Positions 23,600-33,876 of a stretch of DNA of 64,000 nucleotides are shown piece by piece. Numbering within the stretch: position 1 is the stretch's first letter; each line of letters starts with the position of its first letter. The stretch is from Phoronis australis (Eukaryota > Phoronida > Phoronidae): NCBI GenBank assembly GCA_002633005.1, contig NMRA01000560.1, positions 203,123 to 267,122 of the forward strand. Direction: 5' to 3'. The position numbers and the translations under genes are program-made. Below the pieces are notes generated by a model. The model was not told where the DNA came from. It saw only the letters and a program-made list of their open reading frames with translations, and did not search any database.

Positions 23600-23880
23600 G
23601 CCTCCTGCAAACACTTCCAGCAAGCTTGCCGCAAAAGTTTCTGCAAACCAGCCACAAACACATGGAGTGATCTGTTGTAAGTTTCCTGCAACCCAGCTGC
23701 AAACATTGCAGCAAGCTTGCTGCATGTTTGCCGCTAGCATGCATCAAACTTTCACCACGCAAATGAAGTTTGCAGCAAGCTTGCAGCAAACACCTCCATG
23801 TCCTTATTTGGAACAGTTCCTGCAAGGCAGCTGCACACATTGCTGCAAACTTGCTGCAAACATCTTCATGGGGTTATATA
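23600..23880. repeat. Degenerate ~20-bp GCAAGCTTGCTGCAAAC minisatellite
   Basis: Words such as CAGCAAGCTTGC, TTGCTGCAAAC and CCTGCAA recur on both strands through this stretch with palindromic AAGCTT cores. Open frames across it on both strands (Cys/Gln-rich) are by-products of the repeat and are not genes. Confidence 0.6.
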
Positions 23881-24135
23881 GAAGTTTCTGCGAACCACCT
23901 GAAAAAATATTGCTGATTACTATTTTTGCTTCCCAATATGGTTTCATGAAACGCCAGTCTACTGAATGGGCTTTTGTTGAAGTTGTATGTTGAAATTTGC
24001 AATATTTCGACTAGGGATATCATCCAACAGCAACATTCATTTAGCTAAGGCATCAAACATAAATTAAACCTTTCCATTCTACAATATTTCTTAGGTGTTG
24101 AAAAGAACAATTCTACTTCAGACTAATCTGCATTG

Positions 24136-24652
24136 CAGCAATCAGTGGTGTTCCATAGGGATCATGGGATGATCGCTCCACTTTTCTTCCTTAGCATATA
24201 TTTCCATAAAATCACCATGAGCACTACATGTACAGCAAGTGTTATATTTTAGTTATGGATATTTTCACAAATGATTTTTTTTTTCAGGAAACAATTTCAT
24301 TGTTATTATTGCCCTGCAAGCTTCAACGACCATGAAAAAATCATTGCCCACGCTGTGGCGGTGCACCCTTCCAGGGTTTTAAAGTACAGGCGNCAGCAAT
24401 CAGTGGTGTTCCATAGGGATCATGGGATGATCGCTCCACTTTTCTTCCTTAGCATATATTTCCATAAAACCACCATGAGCACTACATGTACAGCGAGTGT
24501 TATATTTTAGTTATGGATATTTTCACAAATGATTTTATTTTTATTTCAGGAAACAATTTCATTGTTATTATTGCCCGGCAAGCTTCAACGACCATGAAAA
24601 AATCATTGCCCACGCTGTGGCGGTGCACCATTCCAGGGTTTTAAAGTACAGG
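24136..24652. other. Single-N join (24393) with duplicated ~257-bp flank
   Basis: 24136-24392 and 24394-24652 are almost identical, abutting the N. Both contain the 3' splice site and most of the zinc-finger exon, so the exon before the N is a duplicate and only the second copy continues. Confidence 0.85.
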
Positions 24653-27600
24653 CGTCTCCTTTTAGATGAAACTACTGGGAAAATGGGACTCCAAACTAAG
24701 ACGCACCCAGGAGTTACTCCACAAGACGTATCAGCTGGGGGAAAACAAATTGTTGCGGCTGATGAAAGTGAGTGCCGAATATTTTTATAAAACTGCGACA
24801 ACAAAAGAAAAAAACCAAACACGCCAGTGAAGTCAAGCAATGATAGTGAGTTTGCCAAAGAAAATCTGAAAATAGTTGAGACTCCCAGTAATGAAGAATT
24901 AGAGTTTGAAAAGTTGTGCTTCTTGCTTCCCCAAGTCATAGAGACAATGAAAGAAAATGGTCCCATGGAATCTTACGTGAAACTGAATGAACTTCTTGCC
25001 TCAGGTAGACTGCCTTTGAACAACATATGTTTCCTACTATTCCTGGATATAGTCGAGTGGTTTTCGGTAGAAAACACTTCCAAAATGCGTTACCAAAACC
25101 CACAAACTCTTCGGTTCTGGGAAATTGGCTACCAGCTATTTCCTGGAAAGTTCATCAGATTTATGTCTGGACAACGAAATACAGGTCAGATTTTAGATCA
25201 GTCAACATCAAGGGGAGAGTATAGCCCAGATGAATCCAAAGTGAACTTTGCAGTGCCATCTCTGACTACAATACAACAAATCCCTTCTAAAAGGAGTCCG
25301 TTTTTTCCAGGAATAAACAAGCAGACAATTGAAAATATAGCCCACACTTATGAAAGCTCTCCTGTAATTTTAGTTGTGGATGGAAAAAAAATAAGTAGCG
25401 GAAAGGGCAAACGCATGGGGATATTGACCTGTGGGGTTTTGAACCAAAGCCAACTCTTCAGGAAAGACTGAACCAAGTTGAAAGGGAAGTGGAATTCGTG
25501 AATGAGCTAACCAAAGAAACGGATAGACTAATGACCTATAGTGTTCAGACCATTAGTGCAATACCCTCAACATCACGTGAAAAAATTCATTCCGGACTCG
25601 TTGAATTGATTAAGTTCATAGGATATCGTAATAAAACAATGAGAGACACTGAACAGACGCTAATCCGCTCTGAAGAGAAGTTCAAGCGACTCGGCGGAGA
25701 TGACTGGATGAAATCCAAGTATTTCCCGGTCATCTCTTTGATGAGGACAAAACGCAGTGAAATTTGTGCCCACCTAAAAGAAGGTCTTCAGCTGTCAGAC
25801 GAGATCACAAAATTGGGAATTGACCTAAATGGGAAATCAAACCTTTATTCCGAGAAGTTAGTTAAGCTTGCGGAACAACAGAACTTTTATTCACTGAACC
25901 CGAACTTCAATAAGTCGACTGATCCACGTTATATGCAACAAAGAACCCCGGAGTGGTTTTCTTTGCACAGCGAAGCGAAAGTTACTGGAAGTACAGCCAA
26001 CTGTGCACTCGGCTTAGAGACCTTAAAAAGACAAAAAGAACAGTTTCACCAAGTAATTCACGGCATAGAAAAACCTCGTCACAGTGCACTTAACACTCAG
26101 AGAATGCTTTATGGAACTGAACATGAACTGGATGCAGTCGCAACAATGACATCTAAAGTGTTGCCGTTTCTGTTTTCAGAACTGAGCTATTATGAAGAAG
26201 GATGCCAAACAATACCTCACGGCGACAAAGCAGCATTCATGTTAGTGAGTTCGGATGGCAGTCTCAGAACAAATGATAATGCAGAACCAATAATGATGTT
26301 TGAAAACAAGTGCAAAGCACCCCAGTCCTATAATCCTAATGCATACTACAAGATTCCTAAATATTACGCTGTATAGTTACTCTCTGAGATGTTTGCTTAC
26401 AGATGTGAGAAATTACTCTTTACGTGCTGGTCAGAGACGTCACTTACTGCTTTCATGGTTAAGTTCGACCATCATCTATGGGGAATGTGCTGGGAGGAAA
26501 TGACAGAAGTGTATGGCAGTCCAAATCCAAATCTACCTACTAAGTTCAGACCTAGTCGAAAGCTCATCCAAGAACAAATCGCTGCATTTATGGAGAATGA
26601 CATCCACTTTCTCGGTGAGTTTATGTCGTGTGTTGCTGTGAGATCACCATCGTCAGACGTCCAAAGTGATGACGCTTATATATCGCCACAGAGTTCAAAT
26701 GACGCCAAGCCAATTTCTACAGCTAGAGACTTACAGAACTGCCTTGTGTCGACGAAAAACTGGATTAATCGGGCTTATCAGTTGTCTAGGACAACTGCAT
26801 CAGAGATTCTGGTCTACATGGTGAATGATTTAGACCGGACTTACCATGCCGAAATAAATGTTGCTCATCCTATAGCGTATGCAATGAAGGGAACAAGCAT
26901 GAATAATGCCACCTTTAGAAGTATGATGAATCACGTTATCTCTGAATGTGAAGCAAGGGGTCTAAACGTGCTGGCCACGTCTAGTGATGGACAATGGCAT
27001 AAGTACGGAGTTCGCGGTGATGACAACGAACCATTGACTGTCTTGCAATTACAGAAAGATCACTGGTCAAGTGTGATGTCACAAGATAAGAAGACGATTA
27101 TGTCCCAAATAAAATCTAAAGCAAGTGTAAAGAGTTTTCCTGAAGATGTCCAAAAAGAGTACAATGTCAATGGTTCCGTGACTGTCTGGCACAAGACAGA
27201 TTCACCGATGACTGGGTATCTAAACACAGAGCACTCAAAATCCCAGAGAAATGCAATCATTGATGCTACTTGCCAGAACAGATATGATGGAACTGAATCT
27301 CAGCTGTTATCTGTAAAAGAAACATGTCTCGCACTCCTTGAGGATGAACACTTTGAAAACACCTCTCTCGAAACTCTAAATGCTGTTGAAAATGTAATTG
27401 AAAGCTCAGTAACAAATAACGTGCAGAATTCACATGAGTTCCTTGGACAGGACTATTTTGTCGAACCATGGTTGTTCCAAGAAGAACCAGGTACTGCACA
27501 AAGTTTTGGTGTAACATCTGACGTGCTCTCAGGGGCTTTTGAGGCCATGTACAGTAGTGGCCATGACGACTTCTATGTGCAAACTGTGATCGATATGAGT

Positions 27601-28005
27601 GTTGATAAAATACCTTTAAGAAGAGATGGTGAGCATATGGAATTGGGCGAAGAAAATCTCAACTACACAGTATATCCCAATGATGACAACACGTGTGGAC
27701 ACAGAACATGTACTTGAAAGTAAGGAGAATGGAAATGCGGAGCTATTAGTTTCTGAGAATCGTTACACTGTGGACACTGCAACGTCTGAATCTATGCTGA
27801 ATGCTTTAAAAGCAAATGAAATGGCTGAAAACTATCATAAATGGTCTCAAAACTGTTGAAGACTTCAAAAGACTTTTTGCATGTAAGACCATGTGCACTT
27901 GCAACAAGGCACTCCACAATTTTGAACTCCAAATGTGTCTACAAGTGTTACGTGTGCAGCACGGTGTTTGTTTTGACATTAAACCCTCAAAGAAGGAGCT
28001 AATTT
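24550..28005 (+). pseudogene. Transposon gene: C2H2 finger plus YqaJ-like PD-(D/E)XK nuclease, interrupted
   Basis: A likely exon 24550-24767 follows a TTTATTTCAG acceptor and encodes a perfect C2H2 finger (CYYC, 12 residues, H, 4 residues, H). It splices in phase across a 60-bp GTGAGT..CCAG intron to 24828. The frame then runs ~200 codons, shifts by one base near 25430 within a GGGG run, and continues with the nuclease. Nuclease landmarks are RTPEW (about 25942), GTEHEL with Glu (about 26120), SSDG with Asp (26254) and FENKC with Glu/Lys (about 26302-26310), the catalytic set of the YqaJ/lambda-exonuclease fold. A TAG at 26374, where the frame otherwise continues seamlessly (LLSEMFAY...CWSETSLTAF), is probably CAG to TAG. 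The C-terminal ~440 codons include ATSSDGQWHK. Further frame changes occur near 27690 and 27855, ending about 28005. Sequence is otherwise well kept, so inactivation is recent or partly due to sequencing error. Confidence 0.75.
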
Positions 28006-28310
28006 AGTTGTTCACGTCTACATTGAACTTTGGGGTAAATCCCCCTAATAGGAAGTATCATCAGCGCAATCGAAGTGTTTGCTCACTTAGAAAAAAGTTT
28101 TGAGGGCGATGTAAGTGTAAATTTATTTTCACACAAGGGCTCGTATGTATAATTAAAATAGTTAGGAACTAGTTGAACTGTAAGAAATTATATTAATTTA
28201 ACAATTAGCTTGTCATGTTTTGTAAGAGGTGCCACTAAGAATTTAAATTGTTTCAAATGCATTCACGTTTACATGTTTAATCTTCTATAAAACCCCCTAC
28301 TTGGTTTCAG
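28006..28310. other. Spacer or intron inside the large transposon
   Basis: A/T-rich with no recognised feature. It ends in a polypyrimidine tract and CAG at 28301-28310, a good acceptor for the next candidate exon. Confidence 0.3.
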
Positions 28311-28445
28311 ATCATTCTATATGTCAACCACACGAGCCGGAGTGTATCCAATGAGACAGTTTGAGTCCGATGAAACCCAAGAATGTTTTCACTACCAAAC
28401 GCAAGGCATTCATTCTGCATTAGTTTCTAGTCTGATAACTTCAAG
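28311..28445 (+). CDS. Candidate internal exon of a transposon gene
   Basis: It is flanked by TTTGGTTTCAG and AAG|GTTAGT. One frame is open throughout (starts SFYMSTTRAGV, ends SSLITS); the other two contain stops. It may continue the nuclease gene or a second gene. No family was recognised. Splicing to the next candidate exon is out of phase by one base. Confidence 0.35.
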
Positions 28446-28869
28446 GTTAGTGTTATGTGATACACGTTAACTGTAATTGTTTTCTTATATGCATTACTTT
28501 TTTCTGTAGTCTCTTTTTTCGTCTTCATCTATTCGTTATCATAATGTCGCGTATTAGTGCTGATAAAGGCACGTAAAGCACCATTGTTTTAAAAAATATT
28601 CAAATCGTGGCATTGTCACATAAGCAAGGTCTTCATGAGCGCCGGGTCAAAAATACCCTTCAATAAATAAACGTCCAAGCGCTTATGCATGATATTACGG
28701 TATTTCCACTACTTTGAAAACAGTGGCAAGTGTAATGCAGCTTACAGGCTAGCGTCGAAAGCTTTAAAGGAGGATTGATTATTCATAAAGTTTTGAGACC
28801 TCATAAGGTCGTAACCCTTTCATTCTCTTCAGTAGACGACGATACTAAATTCAAGATTCCTTTTTCCAG

Positions 28870-29125
28870 GGACCATTAATTTGATTCAGAGCAAAGGGAT
28901 CGGAAGAAGCATCTTCAGAAAGGAGGGAAAGTGTCGTTGCCAAGCGAGCCCGCCCATGGTGAGAAAGGAGTGCGACAACACCATTCGCGAGATGACTCGA
29001 AGATACCTGCTCATAAACGACTCGGATTTCAAAATTTGTCAGAAGTTGTATAGCCAAAAGTATTGTGGTGATAAAAGTGGTGGGATTTTGTTTAATGGTT
29101 TACTAATAACATCCATACAGAGTTG
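28870..29125 (+). CDS. Candidate terminal exon of a transposon gene
   Basis: After CTTTTTCCAG the frame is open for about 84 codons to TGA at about 29123. The basic, Cys-containing sequence includes KEGKCRCQASP and MTRRYLLINDSD. CRC followed by a later Cys suggests a small metal site. The family is unknown. Its phase fits the exon at 28311 only if one base is removed. Confidence 0.35.
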
Positions 29126-29393
29126 AACAGACTGACTTGCTACATCCTTGTGGCTTGTATGTGTTTGTGTTCTTGGTCCCCAGTTCACTGTGCTATTTCA
29201 GTTCATGGGACATTGAAAAAGAGTGAGAGGAGTTGTAATACACATACTATATTGTGATTTTCTCAAAACGCGACAATGTTGTCTTTAAGTCATTTCAAGA
29301 CACACTATAGTAACTACACTGGAAATCAACAATATGAAAGCAAATTCCGTAATAATAGTAATCTTTTAATCACACGTCATCTCAAAATAGCTC

Positions 29394-30870
29394 TGGGTAT
29401 TCAACATTACAAAGTCATTGAACATTCCCCACGAGGTATTTTTGGAATGCATTGCACTTATTATAGACACTTATTTTCTTTTTAAAATCTTATGGTAATA
29501 ACAATGGCCAATGGCACTTAGTACGGTCATTTGAATATACCTAAACACTACTGGACTTAATGAAGCTTCTGTTTTTTGTGCCTACAGATGCTTGTACGAT
29601 TTGCCGCATTCACAACAGAAAGCAGTGACCTCGTGTTGTGACGCAATGTGTCGCTTTAGGCTCACTTTCTCTGTGAAACATTGGTTGCAGGCATGACACT
29701 GAATTGTCTTGTCTCCTGAGCACAGTGCTTCATGTTGTGACTTTTTGTACCTATTGAAGAAATTCTTGCCACATAAAACACATGAAAATGCTTTGTAGTT
29801 TGCGTGCTGGCTCATGTGATCTTGAAACTTTGTTTGTCTCACGAACACTTTCCCACAGTTCGTCACTGGGCAGGTGAACGTCTTAGTTGCAGTCCTGTCA
29901 CAATGCTTTGTTGCCCTGTGGTCAAGCAGTGTTGATTTTTTACTAAACAAAGCTCCACAAGTCACACATAGTCCTTTGTCACAAGCACTAGTTCTCCTTT
30001 TTGAAGGCGTAGACGTTAAGAAGCGAAAAGACTCATCTTGTGGCAGAAGTTNAAAATATATAAAATATAGCTCTGGGTAATCAACATTACAAAGTCATTG
30101 AACATTCCCCACGAGGTATTTTTGGAATACATTGCACTTATTATAGAAACTTATTTTCTTTTTAAAATCTTATGGTAATAACAATGGCCAATGGCACTTA
30201 GTATGGTCATTTGAATATACCTAAACACTACAAAAATGCACTGGTTCTATTTAAGATAGATAAAATAACACAAATGTAGAAACAGAAAAAGGTTCAAAAT
30301 ATCACATCTGGCAACTGCCAACCATAAACTCTTTTAATCAGAATAAAAACTTAAAACAAATTTCACTACTGGACTTAATGAAGCTTCTGTTTTTTGTGCC
30401 TACAGATGCTTGTACGATTTGCCGCATTCACAACAGAAAGCAGTGACCTCGTGTTGTGACGCGATGTGTCGCTTTAGGCTCACTTTCTCTGTGAAACATT
30501 GGTTGCAGGCATGACACTGAATTGTCTTGTCTCCTGAGCACAGTGCTTCATGTTGTGACTTTTTGTACCTATTGAAGAACTTCTTGCCACATAAAACACA
30601 TGAAAATGCTTTGTAGTTTGCGTGCTGGCTCATGTGATCTTGAAACTTTGTTTGTCTCACGAACACTTTCCCACAGTCCGTCACTGGGCAGGTGAACGTC
30701 TTAGTTGCAGTCCTGTCACAATGCTTTGTTGCCATGTGGTCAAGCAGTGTTGATTTTTTACTAAACGAAGCTCCACAAGTCACACATAGTCCTTTGTCAC
30801 AAGCACTAGTTCTCCTTTTTGAAGGTGTAGACATTAAGAAGCAAAAAGACTCATCTTGTGGCAGAAGTTC
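29394..30870. other. Single-N join (30052) with duplicated flank and a ~136-bp indel
   Basis: About 29394-30051 and 30070-30870 are near-identical and include the zinc-finger exon twice. The second copy has an extra ~136 bp (about 30229-30365) before the 3' end of the gene. This reads as two alleles, so only one zinc-finger gene is likely real here. Confidence 0.85.
29582..30050 (-). pseudogene. Duplicate (allelic) copy of the zinc-finger exon
   Basis: Encodes the same C2H2 array as 30400-30872 with a handful of substitutions. The 5' end is cut by the N at 30052. It is best treated as an allele of the complete gene and not as a second locus. Confidence 0.7.
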
Positions 30871-31493
30871 AACTAAAAAATATCAAAAGCATTTCAGTTA
30901 TACTTGTTAGGTTAAATCTCACAAAAATCATGAAAAACAGTGAAGTATAATAAACAATCAACCCGCCCGGCGCCTATTTCAGGGCCGGTACGTATTAAAT
31001 GTAAAACTGACATAACAGCGTAACTTGAACGAGTATTCAGGCTAATGCATAGAAAAAGAATGTGCATTCACGATCGCTTTTTTTGCGTTCACGATCGCCA
31101 TATGAAAGTAACGATTTCGTTCTCGATCGCCGTCTCGCACAAGGACAAGCTTGTATTGGTAAATATCTCGAATTGTTTCACAAAACATAACTTCGAAAGG
31201 TGTCACCTGGGGCAATGAAGCTCTAAACGTCACACTTCTTTACTTTAGAACTCTGGAACTGCTAATAACAAGTAAAACTTGTTGACTTTACGACGCGCAA
31301 GACATTTTATCCCTTCCGTAATGAAAGACCCGGGAAATAAACTATTTTATTCGTTTTCGGTTCGTAGTAAAGTATAGCGCAACAAAGCTTAAGCTCTGAC
31401 GCTTTTCTCTGTGTCGCATTCGTGCCAAAGTAGCCACTATTTAAGAAGAAAATGACACTAAGACTCACTGGGTACATCATCGTCGTCTGCCAT
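30400..31493 (-). CDS. Two-exon C2H2 zinc-finger protein of the transposon
   Basis: Exon 1 is 31493-31469: ATG with A at -3 and G at +4, coding MADDDDVP, then donor A|GTGAGT. Exon 2 is 30872-30400: acceptor TTTTTTAG, then ELLPQDESF... The phases join exactly (1+2), predicting 165 aa. Fingers in order: C-x2-C-x12-H-x4-H, C-x4-C-x12-H-x3-H, a C2HC variant (CVLC...H...C), C-x2-C-x12-H-x4-H, and a half finger CCECGKSYKHL at the C-terminus. The basic linker PSKRR precedes finger 1. The start lies only ~66 bp inside the right end, and transcription runs inward, convergent with the nuclease gene. A DNA-binding partner, for example for the subterminal motif, is an inference. Confidence 0.7.
31065..31130 (-). 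promoter_or_regulatory. Right subterminal motif triplet
   Basis: On the - strand, GCGATCGAGAACG-type motifs lie at 31118-31130 (exact), 31086-31098 and 31065-31077 (one and two differences). They lie 429-494 bp from the right end, mirroring the left triplet. Confidence 0.75.
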
Positions 31494-31509
31494 TTTTGCG
31501 ACAAAGTGG

Positions 31510-31543
31510 CGTTCTCGATCGCTTTCCGGACGTTCCCGATCGC
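31510..31543 (-). promoter_or_regulatory. Right terminal motif pair
   Basis: CGTTCTCGATCGC at 31510-31522 and CGTTCCCGATCGC at 31531-31543 are the mirror of the left terminal pair and lie in the right TIR. They also sit immediately upstream of the ATG of the zinc-finger gene (31493). Confidence 0.75.
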
Positions 31544-31562
31544 GGGTTGGCCGGGGTGCTTA

Positions 31563-33097
31563 TGCAGTCGACCTCACCGCTTGTCGAGAGGCATCACGTT
31601 AACCTGAGAGAAAGGTGAGAAACGATGCAGCGACGCCAGTGCTTCATATCTGCAGAGTGAATGCCGCTATATATTGTGGTACATCGCTTCACGCTTGTCC
31701 GAACTATGAAGCTGCGAAGAAAGCGGGTATATTGTTTTTTCGACTTCCTCGAGAGCTAGAAATGCTTAGGAAGAGGCTCGTGGTAGTGAAGAATGAAAAG
31801 TACGCTGTTAATAGCAAATATGAGGCCGTCTGCGGCCGGCATTTCGTCGACAGTGATTTCTCTGACGAATTCCGTCTTACCAAAGAACTATCCATACGTT
31901 CCGTTGCCTGTGCATGTTCACGGGGCATCTCTAGTATTCCTTGATCAGTGTATTCCGGTTGGAACTGATAGCCTGTGAAACCTAACAATCCAACCTGTGA
32001 AGTCTTCGTCGGATGAGCTCTCTAAGTCGAGATTTGCGGAGGGCGAGTTGCCATGTAGACGTTCATTATTATGCGTTCTGTTTCAAAATGAATTATTCTC
32101 ACCCAAACCAATGCTGATATAAAACTGAAACAGTCTGTCTCATTAGATACAATTTGTACTGCCTTTGGAGTATTCGTGAGTGCAAATGTTTTGAGAAGCC
32201 AGCAATGAATAAACTACTGCGTTACCGGCTTTAGATGCAATAAAAGTAATTGACCGGGCACCGAGGCCGTGTGAGCGCATGCTAATTAATTCAGTGTTTG
32301 CTGACAGAAAGCTGTTGTGAAAAAATAACTCGACTTGATATGCTATGGTCACATGTTAAGGGAATCTTTATTTAGATATACAAATACATTATTCAAATCA
32401 GTGTTACTCGGTACAACCTCCGGCTCTGACAGTTCTGTGGAAGGGGAACCTGACTTCGCAGCGTGGCTAATTCACCTAAATAATTACGTGCACAGTATTT
32501 CTTTGCCTCACTATTATGTGTTTTCGTGATTGGAGGTTCATTTTCCAACTTAAGCAGGTTTATGTTCGTGATGTCCAGTCCAGGCGGCCGCGACGGGCCT
32601 GACCAGGTTCCGAGCCACCTGCGGGGAGTAACAAGCGTTTTGTGTGTTTAGAACTGAAAAAATCGCAAGACTAAAAGTGCAACACACAGTTATGTTCCCC
32701 CGTCTGTATTTCACGGAAGAATGATTCCAATTTATCACCAAACAGACCCAAACTCCCACGATCGACCATGATAAATTGGCCTAAGGAACCTAGGAGTCTA
32801 CACTCCTTGACCGGCAAACTCTGTGAGTTACCGTACGTTCAAATACCTACAAATCCGTAACAGCAAAATAAAACAACACGTTTGTTCAAGAGCTCTATGT
32901 ATTTGTAAGGGTTTTACATCGAAATTTGATGATTTATTGGGGTGAAACGACGCATTCAAGCGAAAAGTTGACACCAGTAAGCGTGTTGTGAATGGCTGAA
33001 CAGACTGTGAGAACCGATTATGTCATTGGTTGGAGTAGAACTACACGATCTAAATTGATACAAAATAGGTTGTTTTTTGGGTGGCATTCTCCTTCAA
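31563..33097 (+). mobile_element. Kolobok-type element with THAP remnant, 5' end not visible
   Basis: Aligns over its length with 56640-58265. Near the 5' side, a frame at 31660-31900 has GILFFRLPRELEM...VCGRHFVDSDFSDEF, which matches the F-x-x-P and C-x2-H-F features of a THAP DNA-binding domain. The N-terminal Cys pair is degraded. The 3' end is GGGTGGCATTCTCCT at about 33079-33093, followed by TCAA, probably a mutated TTAA target site. Its 5' ~70 bp are not found. The junction with the large transposon suggests that element may have inserted here. Confidence 0.65.
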
Positions 33098-33876
33098 TAT
33101 ATTTGAACTATTCTTGCTTCCTATGTAATACACCATACTACAAAAAAAAACAAAATAAACATTTTTAACTGAACAAAATGCAACAGAACCCTAAAATTTT
33201 ATGTAATTTCAAATCCATTTTACATTACACCAAAAATCCTGATGGTAACTTTTGTGGTTAGGAACACATAAAAAGTCAATTTCAAATTTCAAAAAATAAA
33301 GCACAGCCTCGATGTTTAAAAGAAAAATCCAATTGTAAATAAAGTAAACTGCTTGCAACATTACCGCGAGGCAAAAGATGTTAACAATGAACATACTTGC
33401 ACAAAATTTAGCCCAATCCTTAATTTGAATTTTACTTTAATATCAAACATATTATTACCTATTTCTAACAAGTGCTATTTTTTGTATTTCATGGAAATTA
33501 TTGAGACTTCTGCAGCAACAATTGACAATCAGGTTCCAGATAAGCTTGAAATCTTATGAAGGTCAACAAGGATCTTTAAAGTGCTTAAAACTACAATTTA
33601 TCTTATTTTGACAATTGACTACATTGTCAGCATTAAAACTTCCTTTATAACACTGCATACCACAATCAAGGACTCAATATCCCAACAAGAGCAACGCGGA
33701 GCGTTGAAATGCTCCCACGAATGCATTGCAAATGGTGTGCTTCTAGGGTTATTTATTTGTATCATGGCGACTAGATGGCGCAAAAACATAAAATCCATCC
33801 AAAAACTGGAACATGCCATATTTCATAAAAATCGGTCAAGGAACTTCAGAGAAACAAAGGAAAACAGAATAAAATG
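33098..33876. other. A/T-rich spacer with fragment of modular repeat
   Basis: No gene. About 33690-33800 matches 48350-48460 (GGAGCGTTGAAATG, GGTGTGCTT, TAGATGGCGCAAAAACAT), a short fragment of the modular repeat described at 48254. Confidence 0.4.

Larger units (their letters stand above)
22298..31562. mobile_element. Large (~9.26 kb) TIR DNA transposon with mirrored subterminal motif clusters, family unassigned
   Basis: The ends are inverted repeats. From 22302 the left end reads CACCCCGGCCAACCCGCGAT..., and the complement of 31558 downward reads the same for about 27 bp and then with a few mismatches to about 50 bp. Taking one further base on each side (22301, 31559), the flanks are both TTA (22298-22300, 31560-31562), a possible 3-bp target duplication. 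The motif GCGATCGRGAACG occurs pointing inward from the left at 22317, 22338, 22711, 22733 and 22765. Its complement points inward from the right at 31531, 31510, 31118, 31086 and 31065. Two convergent genes lie inside: a C2H2-YqaJ nuclease on + and a zinc-finger protein on -. No classical DDE transposase was recognised. Three single-N joins inside (22871, 24393, 30052) mean the internal length is inflated by duplicated contig ends. Confidence 0.8.

Noticed and set aside
23558-23993. Cys/Gln-rich open frames on both strands
   Set aside because: By-products of the GCAAGCTTGC minisatellite.
29874-30910. + strand frames opposite the zinc-finger exons
   Set aside because: Antisense shadows of the C2H2 gene.
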